A stretch of DNA of 59,579 bases from an uncultured Rikenella sp. (GCA_910577885.1 CAJTNK010000003.1:1-59579); one strand, 5' to 3'; positions 35,676 through 44,916 are shown, numbered from the stretch's first letter. Program-made: numbers and translations. The notes: generated from the letters alone by a model not told the origin.

Positions 35676-37169
35676 TTATTTTTCGAGTATCTTGGCGTCG
35701 AACCCGGCGGCGATGTTCCGCCGGTGGAGGAAGTCGAACAGCGTGTAGCGCTGTATCGCATAGTAGTAGTTCCAGTAGTTCCGCAGCTCGGACAGATACC
35801 CCGCATGAGCGGTGTTGCGCTCGTTTTGTGCGGTGTTGAAGTCCAGCACGCTGATCTTCCCTGCCGCAAACTGACGTAACGAGAGCCCGTATCGCTCCTC
35901 GGCCACCGAATCGGCCCGGGCCGAGATGGAGCATTGCAGGTTCTGGTTATTGAACTGCATGACTTTCAGATAAATATCTTGCTTCCGGTCGATGCGTTCT
36001 TTGTCGATTTCGGCCTCGACCACCTCGAGCCGCGAAAGGGCGGTCCGCACCCTTCCTTTGGCCACTCCGCCGTCGAAGATCGGCACGCTGATCCCCATCC
36101 GAACCGTCTCCTGGTCCAGCGGATTCCGATACGCTCCGCCGAGTGTCTCCGCCACCTGGTTCAGTCCGAACCGGGCGTAGACCGTCGCCTGGGGCCTGCG
36201 ATTAGCCTTGGCCTGTGCGACGTTCATCTCCGCCTCCAGCTGGCTGATCCGGTGGCGATATTCAAACGAGGTGTTGGTGAAAGACAACTGGTAAGCCTCG
36301 TCGAACGATATTTCCATATCCGGGACATTCTCCGGAATGCGGAGCACGATCGAATCCCGCTCGTCGAACGACAGATAAGACTTGAACCTTGCCGCCGCCA
36401 GGTCGAGCTGCAATTTATTGGTGTTGACCGACATCCCTTCGTTCAAGAGTCGCAATTCCAGCTGCATGAGGTCGTTTTTCGAGATGGAACCGATCCGGAA
36501 CCGTTCCCGGGAGATCTTGTACAGCGTATCGGTATTTGCCTGGTTCTGCCGGGCAATGTCCAGATTCTGCTGGGCCGAGAGGAGGGTGAAGTATAGTTCT
36601 ACGGCGGTCGTCGTGATCGTCTCCATCGATTCCAGGTACTCGTACTTGGCTTTTTCGTACCGCACGGGTTCGATCCGCTTGTCCCACTTGAGCTGGTTGA
36701 AGCCGCCGATGGGCTGGTTCAGGATCAGGCTCACCGGTGCGGAGTTCCACGTGATCCGTCGGTCGGGCGAGAACTGGTCGAGCCGGTCCAGCCCGGTGTA
36801 GAGTTGGACATTTCCGCCCGTGGCCGCAATGTTTTGTTGCAGGTAGAGTCCCAGCGAATTGCGCATGGCGTAGTTGTCCACATAGTTGTACCCCCCGGTC
36901 ACGGCATTCTGCAACGAGGTGTACGACTTGTCGAAGTTGGGTATTGTCCCGCTCAAAGAGAGCGACGGCAGCATCTGTGCCCGATAGGACCGGTATTGCC
37001 AGTACTGGCTCAGGTAGGAGTGTTTGGCCATCATGGCGTCGATCGAGAGGTTCTGAGCCCGGGCGATGGCTTCGTCCAGGGTGAGCCGCACGACCTCCTG
37101 CGCCGCGAGGTTCGCCGAGCGGCACAGGGCGATGACCGAGAGGCAACAGGATAGTAGGAAAAGTCTCAC
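35676..37169 (-). CDS. TolC-family outer membrane efflux protein
   Basis: This 497-residue protein has a signal peptide (MRLFLLSCCLSVIALCRSANLAA). It shows the OEP repeat pattern with two helical halves: LTLDEAIARAQNLSIDAMMA near the N-terminus, then ANTDTLYKISRERFRIGSIS and later LRQFAAGKISVLDFNTAQNE. It is first in the efflux operon, with a strong promoter 36 bp upstream. It should form the outer-membrane duct for the pump. Confidence 0.92.
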   Translation of the reverse strand: MRLFLLSCCLSVIALCRSANLAAQEVVRLTLDEAIARAQNLSIDAMMAKHSYLSQYWQYRSYRAQMLPSLSLSGTIPNFDKSYTSLQNAVTGGYNYVDNYAMRNSLGLYLQQNIAATGGNVQLYTGLDRLDQFSPDRRITWNSAPVSLILNQPIGGFNQLKWDKRIEPVRYEKAKYEYLESMETITTTAVELYFTLLSAQQNLDIARQNQANTDTLYKISRERFRIGSISKNDLMQLELRLLNEGMSVNTNKLQLDLAAARFKSYLSFDERDSIVLRIPENVPDMEISFDEAYQLSFTNTSFEYRHRISQLEAEMNVAQAKANRRPQATVYARFGLNQVAETLGGAYRNPLDQETVRMGISVPIFDGGVAKGRVRTALSRLEVVEAEIDKERIDRKQDIYLKVMQFNNQNLQCSISARADSVAEERYGLSLRQFAAGKISVLDFNTAQNERNTAHAGYLSELRNYWNYYYAIQRYTLFDFLHRRNIAAGFDAKILEK

Positions 37170-37204
37170 GCGCAGGAACTTTTTTACGAGGAATCACTCT
37201 TCTA

Positions 37205-37262
37205 CAAATATATTTCATCGCATTCGATTTTGCAAATATTCAAGAGGAAAATAGTATCTTTA
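37205..37262. promoter_or_regulatory. divergent promoters sharing one -33 palindrome
   Basis: The palindrome TTTGCAAA (37229-37236) supplies the -33 box for both directions. On the minus strand TTTG is followed after 20 bp by TATATTTG (37205-37212, a perfect -7) for the efflux operon. On the plus strand TTTG is followed after 22 bp by TATCTTTA (37255-37262) for the signal peptidase gene. Opposing use could link or balance the two operons. Confidence 0.6.
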
Positions 37263-37289
37263 GACACTTTATTTTGATAATCGGTCGTT

Positions 37290-38210
37290 GTGAAAAAAGG
37301 TGTTTTGAGAAAAAAGGTCGTTCGGGCGATTCGGAACACGTCGGGGGCTCTGGCTGTGTTGATTTTGCCGGCTGCGTTTGTGGTGATGACGCGCTTTTTT
37401 TGTTGGGAGATGTTTACGATCCCGACAGATTCGATGTGGCCGACGCTGCTGCCGGGTGATCGGGTGATCGTCAATAAGGCGATCTTCGGGGCGAGGCTGC
37501 ACCGCAGTTTCGAGAGCATGAGGGCCGAGAAACCCGACATCCGGCGGTGGAAGTACCGGGGATACAGGCCGTTGCAGCGGGGCGACATCATTGTCTTCAA
37601 CTATCCGTACGGACGCGGTTGGGGTCGGATCGCGTTCGATTTCAACACGTTGTTCGTGAAACGGTGCGTGGGGTTGCCGGGCGACTCGGTCTATGCCGAG
37701 CGGGGGGTGGTTCGGGTCCGTGGGGTGGAGGGGACGGTGGGCCTTCGGCAGAATCAACGGCAGTTGGAGATGGCCGATCTGTCGTTTCTGCCGCCGGAGT
37801 CGCGGCAGACGATCGCTCCCGACTCGGCGTACGGGCGGTGGACAATTCGGGATTTCGGTCCGATTTACGTGCCTCGCAAGGGGGACTGCATTCCGCTCGA
37901 TACGTCGAACGTGTCGCTTTATGCGGCGGCGGTGGAGTTCGAGACGGGCCGTCGGCCGTGGATCGACACGCTGCGGCGGACCCGGCTGGGCGACAGCGTG
38001 GTGACCCGCTACACGTTCCGCGAAAACTTCTATTTCGCGGCGGGCGACAACACGATGGCTTCGATGGACTCGCGTTACTGGGGTTTCATACCGGAGGTTT
38101 TTGTGTTGGGGGTGGTGACCCGGGTGGCCTACTCCTACGACCGGAAGGGCGGAGGCGGGGTACGCTGGGATCGGTTGTGGCGCGATGTTTCGTTCCGGGG
38201 AGAAAACTAA
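37290..38210 (+). CDS. signal peptidase I paralogue
   Basis: This 306-residue protein has one N-terminal membrane helix (about 20-38), then the catalytic Ser motif IPTDSMWPTLLPGDRVIVNK, box C/D with RGDIIVFNYPYGRG, the Lys motif FVKRCVGLPGDSVY and the final box GDNTMASMDSRYWGF. The Thr-Asp before Ser replaces the more usual SGSM. A 60-residue insert separates the Lys box from the last box, as in Bacteroidota LepB. The start codon is GTG. It is immediately upstream of an NVEALA peptide gene, so a dedicated role in processing that peptide is likely; this is inference. Confidence 0.85.
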   Translation: MKKGVLRKKVVRAIRNTSGALAVLILPAAFVVMTRFFCWEMFTIPTDSMWPTLLPGDRVIVNKAIFGARLHRSFESMRAEKPDIRRWKYRGYRPLQRGDIIVFNYPYGRGWGRIAFDFNTLFVKRCVGLPGDSVYAERGVVRVRGVEGTVGLRQNQRQLEMADLSFLPPESRQTIAPDSAYGRWTIRDFGPIYVPRKGDCIPLDTSNVSLYAAAVEFETGRRPWIDTLRRTRLGDSVVTRYTFRENFYFAAGDNTMASMDSRYWGFIPEVFVLGVVTRVAYSYDRKGGGGVRWDRLWRDVSFRGEN

Positions 38211-38227
38211 AAAATAGAAAGAAATGT

Positions 38228-38258
38228 TTTGATTTTATTAGAAAAAATTATATTATTG
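38228..38258 (+). promoter_or_regulatory. internal promoter of the NVEALA peptide gene
   Basis: TTTG (38228-38231), a 19-bp gap, then TATTATTG (38251-38258), one mismatch from TAnnTTTG. The surrounding 90 bp is strongly AT-rich. The peptide could thus be made in excess over the upstream peptidase. Confidence 0.55.
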
Positions 38259-38302
38259 TATCGACAACGAATCCATTGTTTTGTTTTTTAATCTTTTTCA
38301 TT

Positions 38303-38611
38303 ATGAAAAAGACTACCAAAATTTTGTTGGGCTCCGGTTTTGCGCTGCTGCTGAGCGCGGGGGCGGTCGTCAACTTTTTGCAATCGTCCCGGGCCGAGGC
38401 GAAGGTGTCCGATCTGACGCTGGCCAATATCGAGGCGCTGGCGTTGGATGAGGATTTGATCATTGAAAAACCGGGTCAAGATGGAAAATGTCCTTTTGGA
38501 TTCCGGCGGTTTACGATTATTAACTTGCCGGGTGGTGGTTCTGCTTCCGGAGGTGGGTATGATTGTTTTTGTGTGTGGCGTGAGGGAGTAGGTTCTGGAC
38601 GTTGTAAATAG
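38303..38611 (+). CDS. NVEALA-family secreted peptide
   Basis: This 102-residue protein has a signal peptide (TTKILLGSGFALLLSAGAVV) with an AxA site in SRAEAK. The motif LTLANIEALALDED follows, matching the NVEALA family (consensus LANVEALA). The short mature tail has four cysteines: GKCPFGF, then YDCFCVW and GRCK, around a Gly/Ser-rich stretch (LPGGGSASGGGYD). Family members are small, hypervariable after the motif and found only in Bacteroidota; their function is unknown. It is preceded by its own AT-rich promoter and followed 7 bp later by a propeller lipoprotein. Confidence 0.85.
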   Translation: MKKTTKILLGSGFALLLSAGAVVNFLQSSRAEAKVSDLTLANIEALALDEDLIIEKPGQDGKCPFGFRRFTIINLPGGGSASGGGYDCFCVWREGVGSGRCK

Positions 38612-38618
38612 TTGATCA

Positions 38619-39689
38619 ATGGGTAAATTGATGTTTTGGAATAAAGGGCTTGGCGTGGGCTTGATGTGTTTTGGAATGAGCCTTTGTGGTTGCGTGGGGC
38701 GGACGGACGTTGATTCGTCCGTTCCCGTTTTACCGCGGACGGCAATGGAAGCAGTGGTGTTGGAAAATGATTCGATACCGATTCGCGGGGTTTATTTGGC
38801 GCCGACCAATTGGGAATGGAGGGGGTGTGATACATTGATTGTATTGAGTCCGGAGAGCAAAGGGAACATTTTGTACGCTTTTTCAAGTGATTCTTTTGAC
38901 TTGTTCGCAACGGGTGGAGCTATGGGCAGCGGACCTGCGGAATATCGCACGCCTTTTTTAGCTGGAAACGGAGGGGCGAATAACCGGATGATTTGGATCG
39001 GAGATCGGCAACTCGGTTGGTTGGACCGGTGGCGACTGGCCGGTGATTCGTTGATGATGGAACATCGGACACGACTCGGAGGAGCGACCGGTACGTATGA
39101 TGTGTTGTATGGGGTAGAAGTACTGAGCGATTCGGTCGGGTTGATAAAGTATGATTCGGGCGAAGAGTTGACGCTGGATTTGTTCGATTTCGTTCAGGAT
39201 TCGGTGGTCGGGCATGTGGCGATGTCGTTGCGTCCGGATCCGCCGGGCGGTGCGCGGATGTTCTATGATTTTGCCATGGCTTCGAGAGATGATTTGATCG
39301 TTTTGGGGTACATGTTCATGAATCGGATTGAGGGCTGTCGGTTTTCGGAGGGACGGTTAGTGCCGGTGTGGCAGATCGGCGAGAAGGTCAACCGACCGGA
39401 TGAGTGGGTCGCAAATGGAGAACTGGAGAAGTTGACCATTGGTTATACCGATTTGCGGCTTTCCGATTCGTTGATCTACGCTCTGTACCAAGGGTGCAAG
39501 ACTGACAATATTCAGGATATGCGTTCGACGGTGGAGATATATGATTTCGAGGGTCGGGGGGTTGAACGTTGGGATTTAGGGCGGCCGATCAGTCGCATTC
39601 TTATTGATGAATCCAGAAGGCTATTGTATGCGTTGGGATCGAATAGCGATGTAATTTACCGGTATCGGTGGCCGGATAGAGCAAAATGA
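38619..39689 (+). CDS. BF3164-like (TolB-like six-bladed propeller) lipoprotein
   Basis: This 356-residue protein has a lipobox signal (GLMCFGMSLCGCVG). Short beta-rich repeats follow: SPESKGNILYAFSSDSFDLF, ATGGAMGSGPAEYRTPFLAG, NNRMIWIGDRQLGWLDRWRL, and a last blade SRILIDESRRLLYALGSNSD. This is the pattern of BF3164-like TolB-like lipoproteins that accompany NVEALA genes. It would sit on the outer membrane or periplasmic face and may bind the peptide; that role is inferred from co-occurrence only. Confidence 0.75.
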   Translation: MGKLMFWNKGLGVGLMCFGMSLCGCVGRTDVDSSVPVLPRTAMEAVVLENDSIPIRGVYLAPTNWEWRGCDTLIVLSPESKGNILYAFSSDSFDLFATGGAMGSGPAEYRTPFLAGNGGANNRMIWIGDRQLGWLDRWRLAGDSLMMEHRTRLGGATGTYDVLYGVEVLSDSVGLIKYDSGEELTLDLFDFVQDSVVGHVAMSLRPDPPGGARMFYDFAMASRDDLIVLGYMFMNRIEGCRFSEGRLVPVWQIGEKVNRPDEWVANGELEKLTIGYTDLRLSDSLIYALYQGCKTDNIQDMRSTVEIYDFEGRGVERWDLGRPISRILIDESRRLLYALGSNSDVIYRYRWPDRAK

Positions 39690-39725
39690 TTGACTTATCT
39701 ATGATAAGGAAGACGTTTTAAGTAT

Positions 39726-39768
39726 ACGGCGCATTCCTTTCACCTCAAGTAGGGGATGTGCCGTTTTA
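39726..39768 (+). terminator. terminator after the propeller lipoprotein
   Basis: ACGGCGCATTCC pairs imperfectly with GGGGATGTGCCGT and is followed by TTTTATA. It separates the intact propeller gene from its broken paralogue. Confidence 0.55.
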
Positions 39769-39781
39769 TATACCCGACAGC

Positions 39782-40842
39782 ATGAAAATAATGAAACGCC
39801 TTTTCTTCTATGGTGCATGTATCGGCCTGTTCTGGAGTTGCGGCAGCGATACCGTGCACTCCTCGTATGAAGTCGTGGAGCATTTCCCGGTCGATCCTAA
39901 ACGACGGTGATACCTGTCGGATATTCGATCAGGATTACGGTTTGATCGGCTTGACCTCTGTTGGTGACTATATGGTCGGCACCTTGCACAAACGGGATAA
40001 TTTCTTTTCGCTCTATACGACGAAACCGCAATTGCAGCGACTGACGGACTTCGGATGGCCGGGGAAAGGGCCTCTTGAGATGGGTGCTCCGGCCTTTTTC
40101 GGGCAATGGTGTGTTGAAAACGGGCATACAAGGATCTGGTTATTGGACCGAGCAAAATCGCATTTTCAGCAGATCGATCTTGATTCCGTCGCTCAAAGCA
40201 AAAGAATGGTTGTTGATCGGAGTTTCGACCTATCGAAAGCCGGTATCCCGGGTGTGAGAGATCTGTTCTATATGAGCGACACGTTACTGGTCGGTACGTC
40301 GGATTCATCGGTCTGCACCGCCTTTCATTACAATCCGCAAAGCGGCGCCTATCGTCCGCTCCGGACTGCGCTGGACTTCGGCACGGGTCGCCATCCGATT
40401 GGAATACTATCGGATATCCCAAAATCTCAGTATTGCCTCCCCGGCCTCCGGAAGATGGGCATCGGCGATGTTCTCTTTTCCCCAGGTTGACTTTCGGCAA
40501 ACGGGTAGCACGCAATGGCAAACGGTCTTTATCAAGCAAATCCTGTTTCCTGAAGCTTGCCTATCGAACGAACTGCGGACCTATTATGTTTCCGTATGCG
40601 GTACGGCGAGATATCTCTATGCCTTGTGGCTGGATCAGGACGATGAGGAATTCGGTACGGCGAACCGTGATGCTGAAGTGCATATTTTCACCTGGGACGG
40701 ACAACCTGTGGCGCGAATAAGTATCCCGTATACGCTTTCGATTACGGTGGATGCGACGGACGATAAACTGTACACGCTGAATTATTACAACGACTCGGCC
40801 ATGGTCGTGACGTACGAATTGCCGATCCTGCCTTTTCAGTAA
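39782..40842 (+). pseudogene. broken BF3164-like propeller lipoprotein (two frameshifts)
   Basis: From the ATG at 39782 the frame gives a lipobox signal peptide (MKRLFFYGACIGLFWSCGSD) and stops 42 codons on. The next frame continues NDGDTCRIFDQDYGLIGLTS and LGNGHTRIWLLDRAKSHFQQ-like propeller blades up to about 40430. A third frame then continues SPASGRWASAMFSFPQVDF to the stop at 40842. The order and family match the intact lipoprotein upstream. Shifts lie near 39897-39905 and 40425-40450. They may be real decay or assembly errors; no long homopolymer sits at either. Confidence 0.75.
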
Positions 40843-40920
40843 TGCTTGATCGGGCGGCCAGAAACAGACGCCGATGAATTTCATGGAACTTGTGACTAGG
40901 GAATCTGTAGAATATTAGTT

Positions 40921-41475
40921 ATGAATTTGGTACGAAATGGGATTGGGGCACTGCTTTTCGGGATGTTTGTGGTGCTTTCTTGCGGTCGGGGGTCGTTGGG
41001 ACGGGAGGTAGAGGCGTTTGTGGGGCAACGGGTCGTTTTCCCGGACTCGCTCCAGGCGGTGGTCGGCGGGCGGACGGTCGAGAACCTCGGACTGACGGAC
41101 TCGGCGGCGAAGTTGGTTGTTTGGATCGACTCGATCGGGTGTACCTCGTGCGCTTTGCAGCACTTGGACCCGTGGTACGAAGTAACCGATTATGCCGGGC
41201 AGGTGGGCCAGGGGTTTCAGGTCGTTTTTCTGCTTTCGCCCAAGCGGGCGGACCGAAATACGATCGGTCGGAGTACGATGCTGTTCCGTTATCCGATGTA
41301 CGTCGACCGCGAGAGCCGATTCGAGGCGTTGAACCCGGCGGTTCCGAAGGATAGTCGGTTGCATGTTTTTCTGTTGGACAGCGCGAACCGGGTGGTGCTG
41401 GTGGGCTCGCCGATCGGGAACCCGAGGCTGTGGGAACTTTACAAACAACAGATCGAAAAATTGACCGGGCGATGA
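40921..41475 (+). CDS. thioredoxin-like lipoprotein
   Basis: This 184-residue protein has a lipobox signal (LLFGMFVVLSCGRGS). A thioredoxin-like core follows with the CxxC-type site in LVVWIDSIGCTSCALQHLDP (CTSC, about residue 78), then FQVVFLLSPKRADRN and a cis-Pro-like turn (DRESRFEALNPAVP). Such single-domain redox lipoproteins accompany NVEALA/propeller loci. It could form or reduce disulfides in the cysteine-rich peptide. Its stop overlaps the start of the next gene (ATGA). Confidence 0.75.
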   Translation: MNLVRNGIGALLFGMFVVLSCGRGSLGREVEAFVGQRVVFPDSLQAVVGGRTVENLGLTDSAAKLVVWIDSIGCTSCALQHLDPWYEVTDYAGQVGQGFQVVFLLSPKRADRNTIGRSTMLFRYPMYVDRESRFEALNPAVPKDSRLHVFLLDSANRVVLVGSPIGNPRLWELYKQQIEKLTGR

Positions 41476-43340
41476 CGCGGTGGTGCGCAGACTCCCGGTT
41501 TGCCACGATCGGACGCGGCCTCTTGCGGGCGATACTCGTCGTCGCGCTGTTCGCTACGGTCGGGTCGTTGGCCGTGGTTTCGTATGACTATGTCGATCCG
41601 ACCGTTACAGGACGCGAATATTATGCCCGAATCGTGCTGGCTTGTCTGATCGGGCCGGCCTTGTTTTGTCTCGCACGGATTCGGCGGATCGAGTTCTCGA
41701 CCGCCGATCTGCTGGTTCTGCTTTTCGGGGGATACGTCTTGTTCAACTACTGGCTGCACGACGGGATGCGGTTCGGAGAGGTGGAAAATCTGCTGCTGGC
41801 CTTTCTTTTCTATCTTGTCTTTCGCGTTTTCCTGGCCTATTGGCCGGACTTTCGGCGGTGGATGCTGCTGGCGTTGCTCGTTTCCGGCCTCTACGAAGGG
41901 GGGCTTGGGTTGGTGCAGTTGTACGGCGGAGCTGCGTCGCACCACACGCTCTACCGGCTCACCGGCACGTTTTTCAATCCGGGCCCTTATGCCGGTTATC
42001 TGGCGGCTGTGGCCGGAATGGCGTGGGTTGTGGTTCTGCGGAGTTATCGAACGGTCCGTTTCGTCCGCGGGGCGGGATGGTCCGAGACATTGAGGCGCAA
42101 CCTGACGCTCCGGAACCTAACATTCGGGGTCGGTTGCGGGGTGCTTCTCTTGGGAGTGTTGCTTCTGCCGGTCTCGATGAGTCGGGCGGCGTGGCTGAGT
42201 CTTTTAGTCGTGGGCGGAACGGCGGCGATAGTCGAGACCGGAGCGGGACAGCGGATCCGGGAATTTTTCAAGCGGCGGCGGAGACTGCTGCTACCGGCCT
42301 TTGTCGTCGGCCTGCTCCTGACGAGCGGTGCGGTGGTCTGCGTTTATGGGCTGAAGCGGGGATCGGCCGACGGGCGGCTGTTGATTTGGCGCGTGTCGGG
42401 ACGGGTGATTGCGCAACATCCGTGGACGGGAGTCGGAGTCGGAAACTTCGGCCCGGCCTACGTCGAGGAGCAGGCTCGGTATCTGGCCGAACGGGACCCG
42501 GCATCGGCTCAGGTGCAACGGGCCGGCCTGCCGGACTATGCTTTCAACGAATACCTCCACCTGGGGGTTGAACTGGGGGTAATTGGGCTGGGGTTGTTTC
42601 TGGTGATTTTAGTCACCACCTTTCGGAATAGACAGGCCGAGGGACGGGAGTTTTTGTACGGCGGTTCGGGCGTGTTGTTGTTCGCGCTGGCCTCCTACCC
42701 GTTCCATATTTTTCCGACGTTACTTTTGTTTGTGCTCTGTCTGGCGGGGGCGCAGGGCGGACGGAAGGGGTGGAACGGTCGTTGGGCGACTGGATTGGTT
42801 TTAGTCTTCACGACGCTCGGCCTGGCAGCCCGGTGGCCGGTCTGGCGAGCCGAGCGGGAGGCACAGAGGGAGTGGACCCGGCTGCGGAGGTTTTATCGGT
42901 TGGAGGCCTACGAATCTATCGCGGAAGAGTATGCGCGACTGTATGATCGGTTGTCGCACGAGGCGCGTTTCGTGTACGAGTACGGGTATGTCCTGAACCG
43001 TGTCGGACAGTGGGAGGAGAGCAGCGAGGTACTCTCGCGGGGGATCTGCCTCTCCGGCGGCCCGATGTTTTACAATATCCGAGGGAACAACTATCGGGCG
43101 ACGGGGCGGTATGATTGCGCAGAGGCGGACTATCGTCACGCCTATGCTTTGTTACCTGGGCGAATGTATTCCTTGTATCTGTTGGCCGGGCTGTATATCG
43201 AGCGGGGCGATACGGTCCGCGGACGGGAGGTGGCGCGTTCCATCCTGGAGTTTCAGCCCAGAATTCCTTCGCCGGCGACGGCCGATATGAAGACGAAGGC
43301 TCGTCGGTTGTTGGAGCAGACGACGGACGAGACAAAATAA
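41472..43340 (+). CDS. O-antigen-ligase-like polytopic protein with C-terminal TPR
   Basis: This 622-residue protein has about 11 membrane helices over residues 15-460. They carry the Wzy/WaaL-type periplasmic region, LTGTFFNPGPYAGYLAAVAG and DGRLLIWRVSGRVIAQHPWT, then GVGVGNFGPAYVEEQARYL and AFNEYLHLGVELGVIGLG. The last 140 residues are TPR-like (YEYGYVLNRVGQWEESSEVL, TGRYDCAEADYRHAYALLPG). ATG 41472 overlaps the previous stop and was preferred to the upstream in-frame ATG. A paralogue of the same architecture lies at 49493-51106. The acceptor is unknown: possibly a surface glycan, possibly the peptide. Confidence 0.8.
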   Translation: MTRWCADSRFATIGRGLLRAILVVALFATVGSLAVVSYDYVDPTVTGREYYARIVLACLIGPALFCLARIRRIEFSTADLLVLLFGGYVLFNYWLHDGMRFGEVENLLLAFLFYLVFRVFLAYWPDFRRWMLLALLVSGLYEGGLGLVQLYGGAASHHTLYRLTGTFFNPGPYAGYLAAVAGMAWVVVLRSYRTVRFVRGAGWSETLRRNLTLRNLTFGVGCGVLLLGVLLLPVSMSRAAWLSLLVVGGTAAIVETGAGQRIREFFKRRRRLLLPAFVVGLLLTSGAVVCVYGLKRGSADGRLLIWRVSGRVIAQHPWTGVGVGNFGPAYVEEQARYLAERDPASAQVQRAGLPDYAFNEYLHLGVELGVIGLGLFLVILVTTFRNRQAEGREFLYGGSGVLLFALASYPFHIFPTLLLFVLCLAGAQGGRKGWNGRWATGLVLVFTTLGLAARWPVWRAEREAQREWTRLRRFYRLEAYESIAEEYARLYDRLSHEARFVYEYGYVLNRVGQWEESSEVLSRGICLSGGPMFYNIRGNNYRATGRYDCAEADYRHAYALLPGRMYSLYLLAGLYIERGDTVRGREVARSILEFQPRIPSPATADMKTKARRLLEQTTDETK

Positions 43341-43342
43341 CC

Positions 43343-44854
43343 ATGTTATATATTTTCAATCCAATGGTGGTCAGATTAATCTATTTTTATGCCTCTCTAC
43401 TGGTTGCGTTGAGCTGGAGTTGTTCTGAAAGTCCGTTGCGGCAGGCCCGGCGGGCGGCCGAAAAGACGGGGAATGCGGAGATGGTTCACGTGGCGAAACA
43501 CTATGCCGACCAGCCGGAGCGGCTCGAGGCGGCGACTTTCCTGCTGGAGAACCTCAGCGGGCACGGAACTTATACGTTCGATCTGGTCAACTCGACGGAG
43601 AGTGTGGCGGACTACTCCCTCTACCGGCCGGAGATCACAGGAAGCAATTATCGCACTGTACTGGACTCGCTCGGGCTGACAGTTCGCTACCGGTCGGAGA
43701 GCGATGCCGAGGCGATGACGGCGGAGTATCTGATCCGGAACATCGACCAGGCGTTCGAGGCGCGGGAGCGATATCCGTGGGCGCGGCACTACTCCGACAC
43801 CGTTTTTCTGCGGTATGTCCTCCCCTACCGGATCGACGCCGAGGAGCTCACCGACTGGCGGGCATTCTTTCGGGCGCGCTACGAGCCGATGATCGACACG
43901 CTCGCCGAGCCACGAACGGTGCGGCGTGTGGCACGGTTGATTATCCGGGATATCAAGAAACAGTTTGGGTTCCATCCGGAGGCATTGATGCTCAAACCGG
44001 CTTTCACGCCCGAGGAGGCGTTTGCGTGTGGACGGGGCGAATGCAATTCGGTGGCGAATATCTATGTCCTGGCGCTGCGGGCCATGGGGATTGCGGCCAC
44101 AAAGGACGTTATCCCGGTATGGGGGACGTCGGACGGGGGACATGTCGAGACGGTCTATTTCGACGAAGAGGGGAACCCGGTGATGCTCGACACGGGCGAG
44201 TGGCTGGCGGCCCAGCCGCCGAAGATCTACCGGGTCGAGTTTGCTCGCCAATCGGAGCCGAATGTTTTCGACGGTCTGTATTACCGGGATGTCACGGCGG
44301 AGTATGTGGCGACTTCGGCTCCGACGGTAGCTTTCGACTCGTTGGCCGATGCGACGACGGGGGAATGGGCTGCGCTGGCGGTTTTCAGCAACGAGCGTTG
44401 GCGGCCGGTTGTATTGGGACGGGAGACGGGACTCCCGCAGCAGTATGCCTTCCGCGAGATCGGCCGCGGGATCCTCTACCTGCCGGTGCTCACGGACGGA
44501 CAGTCGGTACGGCCGGCCGGGAGGCCGTTTCGGCTCGATCCGAGGGGAAATCTCCAATACCACGAACCGGATACCGACCGGTTGGTGACGATCGATCTGA
44601 CGTCGTTGCTGCTTCCCAAGGATCTCGAAACGTTGGATGCCGGGCGTCTGTATGTGGCTTATTGGACTCCAAAAGGTTGGCAGCGCGTGGATGCGGAGGT
44701 CTGCCGGTCAGTCTCCGCGATGGACGGGAAGCCGGTTTATACGGTAGCGGGGGTTCCGGACGGCGGAATCTACTGCCTCTTCGACAAACACTCCGGACGG
44801 ACCTACCACCGACGCATCTTCCGAAACGGTCAGGGAACGGCCCGAAGGTTCTAG
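43343..44854 (+). CDS. transglutaminase-like lipoprotein
   Basis: This 503-residue protein has a signal peptide with a lipobox at LSWSC. Residues 30-215 are helical and unassigned. The transglutaminase-like core follows, with Cys234 (GRGECNSVAN), His267 (GGHVETVYFD) and Asp283 (NPVMLDTGEW), a complete papain-like triad. The last 180 residues look beta-rich. It starts 2 bp after the TPR gene's stop and ends the locus. Peptide cleavage or crosslinking are both open for such enzymes. Confidence 0.8.
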   Translation: MLYIFNPMVVRLIYFYASLLVALSWSCSESPLRQARRAAEKTGNAEMVHVAKHYADQPERLEAATFLLENLSGHGTYTFDLVNSTESVADYSLYRPEITGSNYRTVLDSLGLTVRYRSESDAEAMTAEYLIRNIDQAFEARERYPWARHYSDTVFLRYVLPYRIDAEELTDWRAFFRARYEPMIDTLAEPRTVRRVARLIIRDIKKQFGFHPEALMLKPAFTPEEAFACGRGECNSVANIYVLALRAMGIAATKDVIPVWGTSDGGHVETVYFDEEGNPVMLDTGEWLAAQPPKIYRVEFARQSEPNVFDGLYYRDVTAEYVATSAPTVAFDSLADATTGEWAALAVFSNERWRPVVLGRETGLPQQYAFREIGRGILYLPVLTDGQSVRPAGRPFRLDPRGNLQYHEPDTDRLVTIDLTSLLLPKDLETLDAGRLYVAYWTPKGWQRVDAEVCRSVSAMDGKPVYTVAGVPDGGIYCLFDKHSGRTYHRRIFRNGQGTARRF

Positions 44855-44892
44855 GTCTGCCCTTCTCCTGCGGCGACAGGCGTTTTGCTCGA

Positions 44893-44916
44893 TTTTGCTA
44901 TATTTGTATAGCAAAA
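44893..44916 (+). promoter_or_regulatory. operator-like palindrome over the -7 box of a decayed toxin-antitoxin pair
   Basis: TTTTGCTATA, TTTG, then its exact complement. The site contains TATATTTG (44899-44906), a perfect -7 box, directly upstream of the broken DUF6922 gene. This fits an autoregulated promoter that outlived its genes. Confidence 0.55.
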
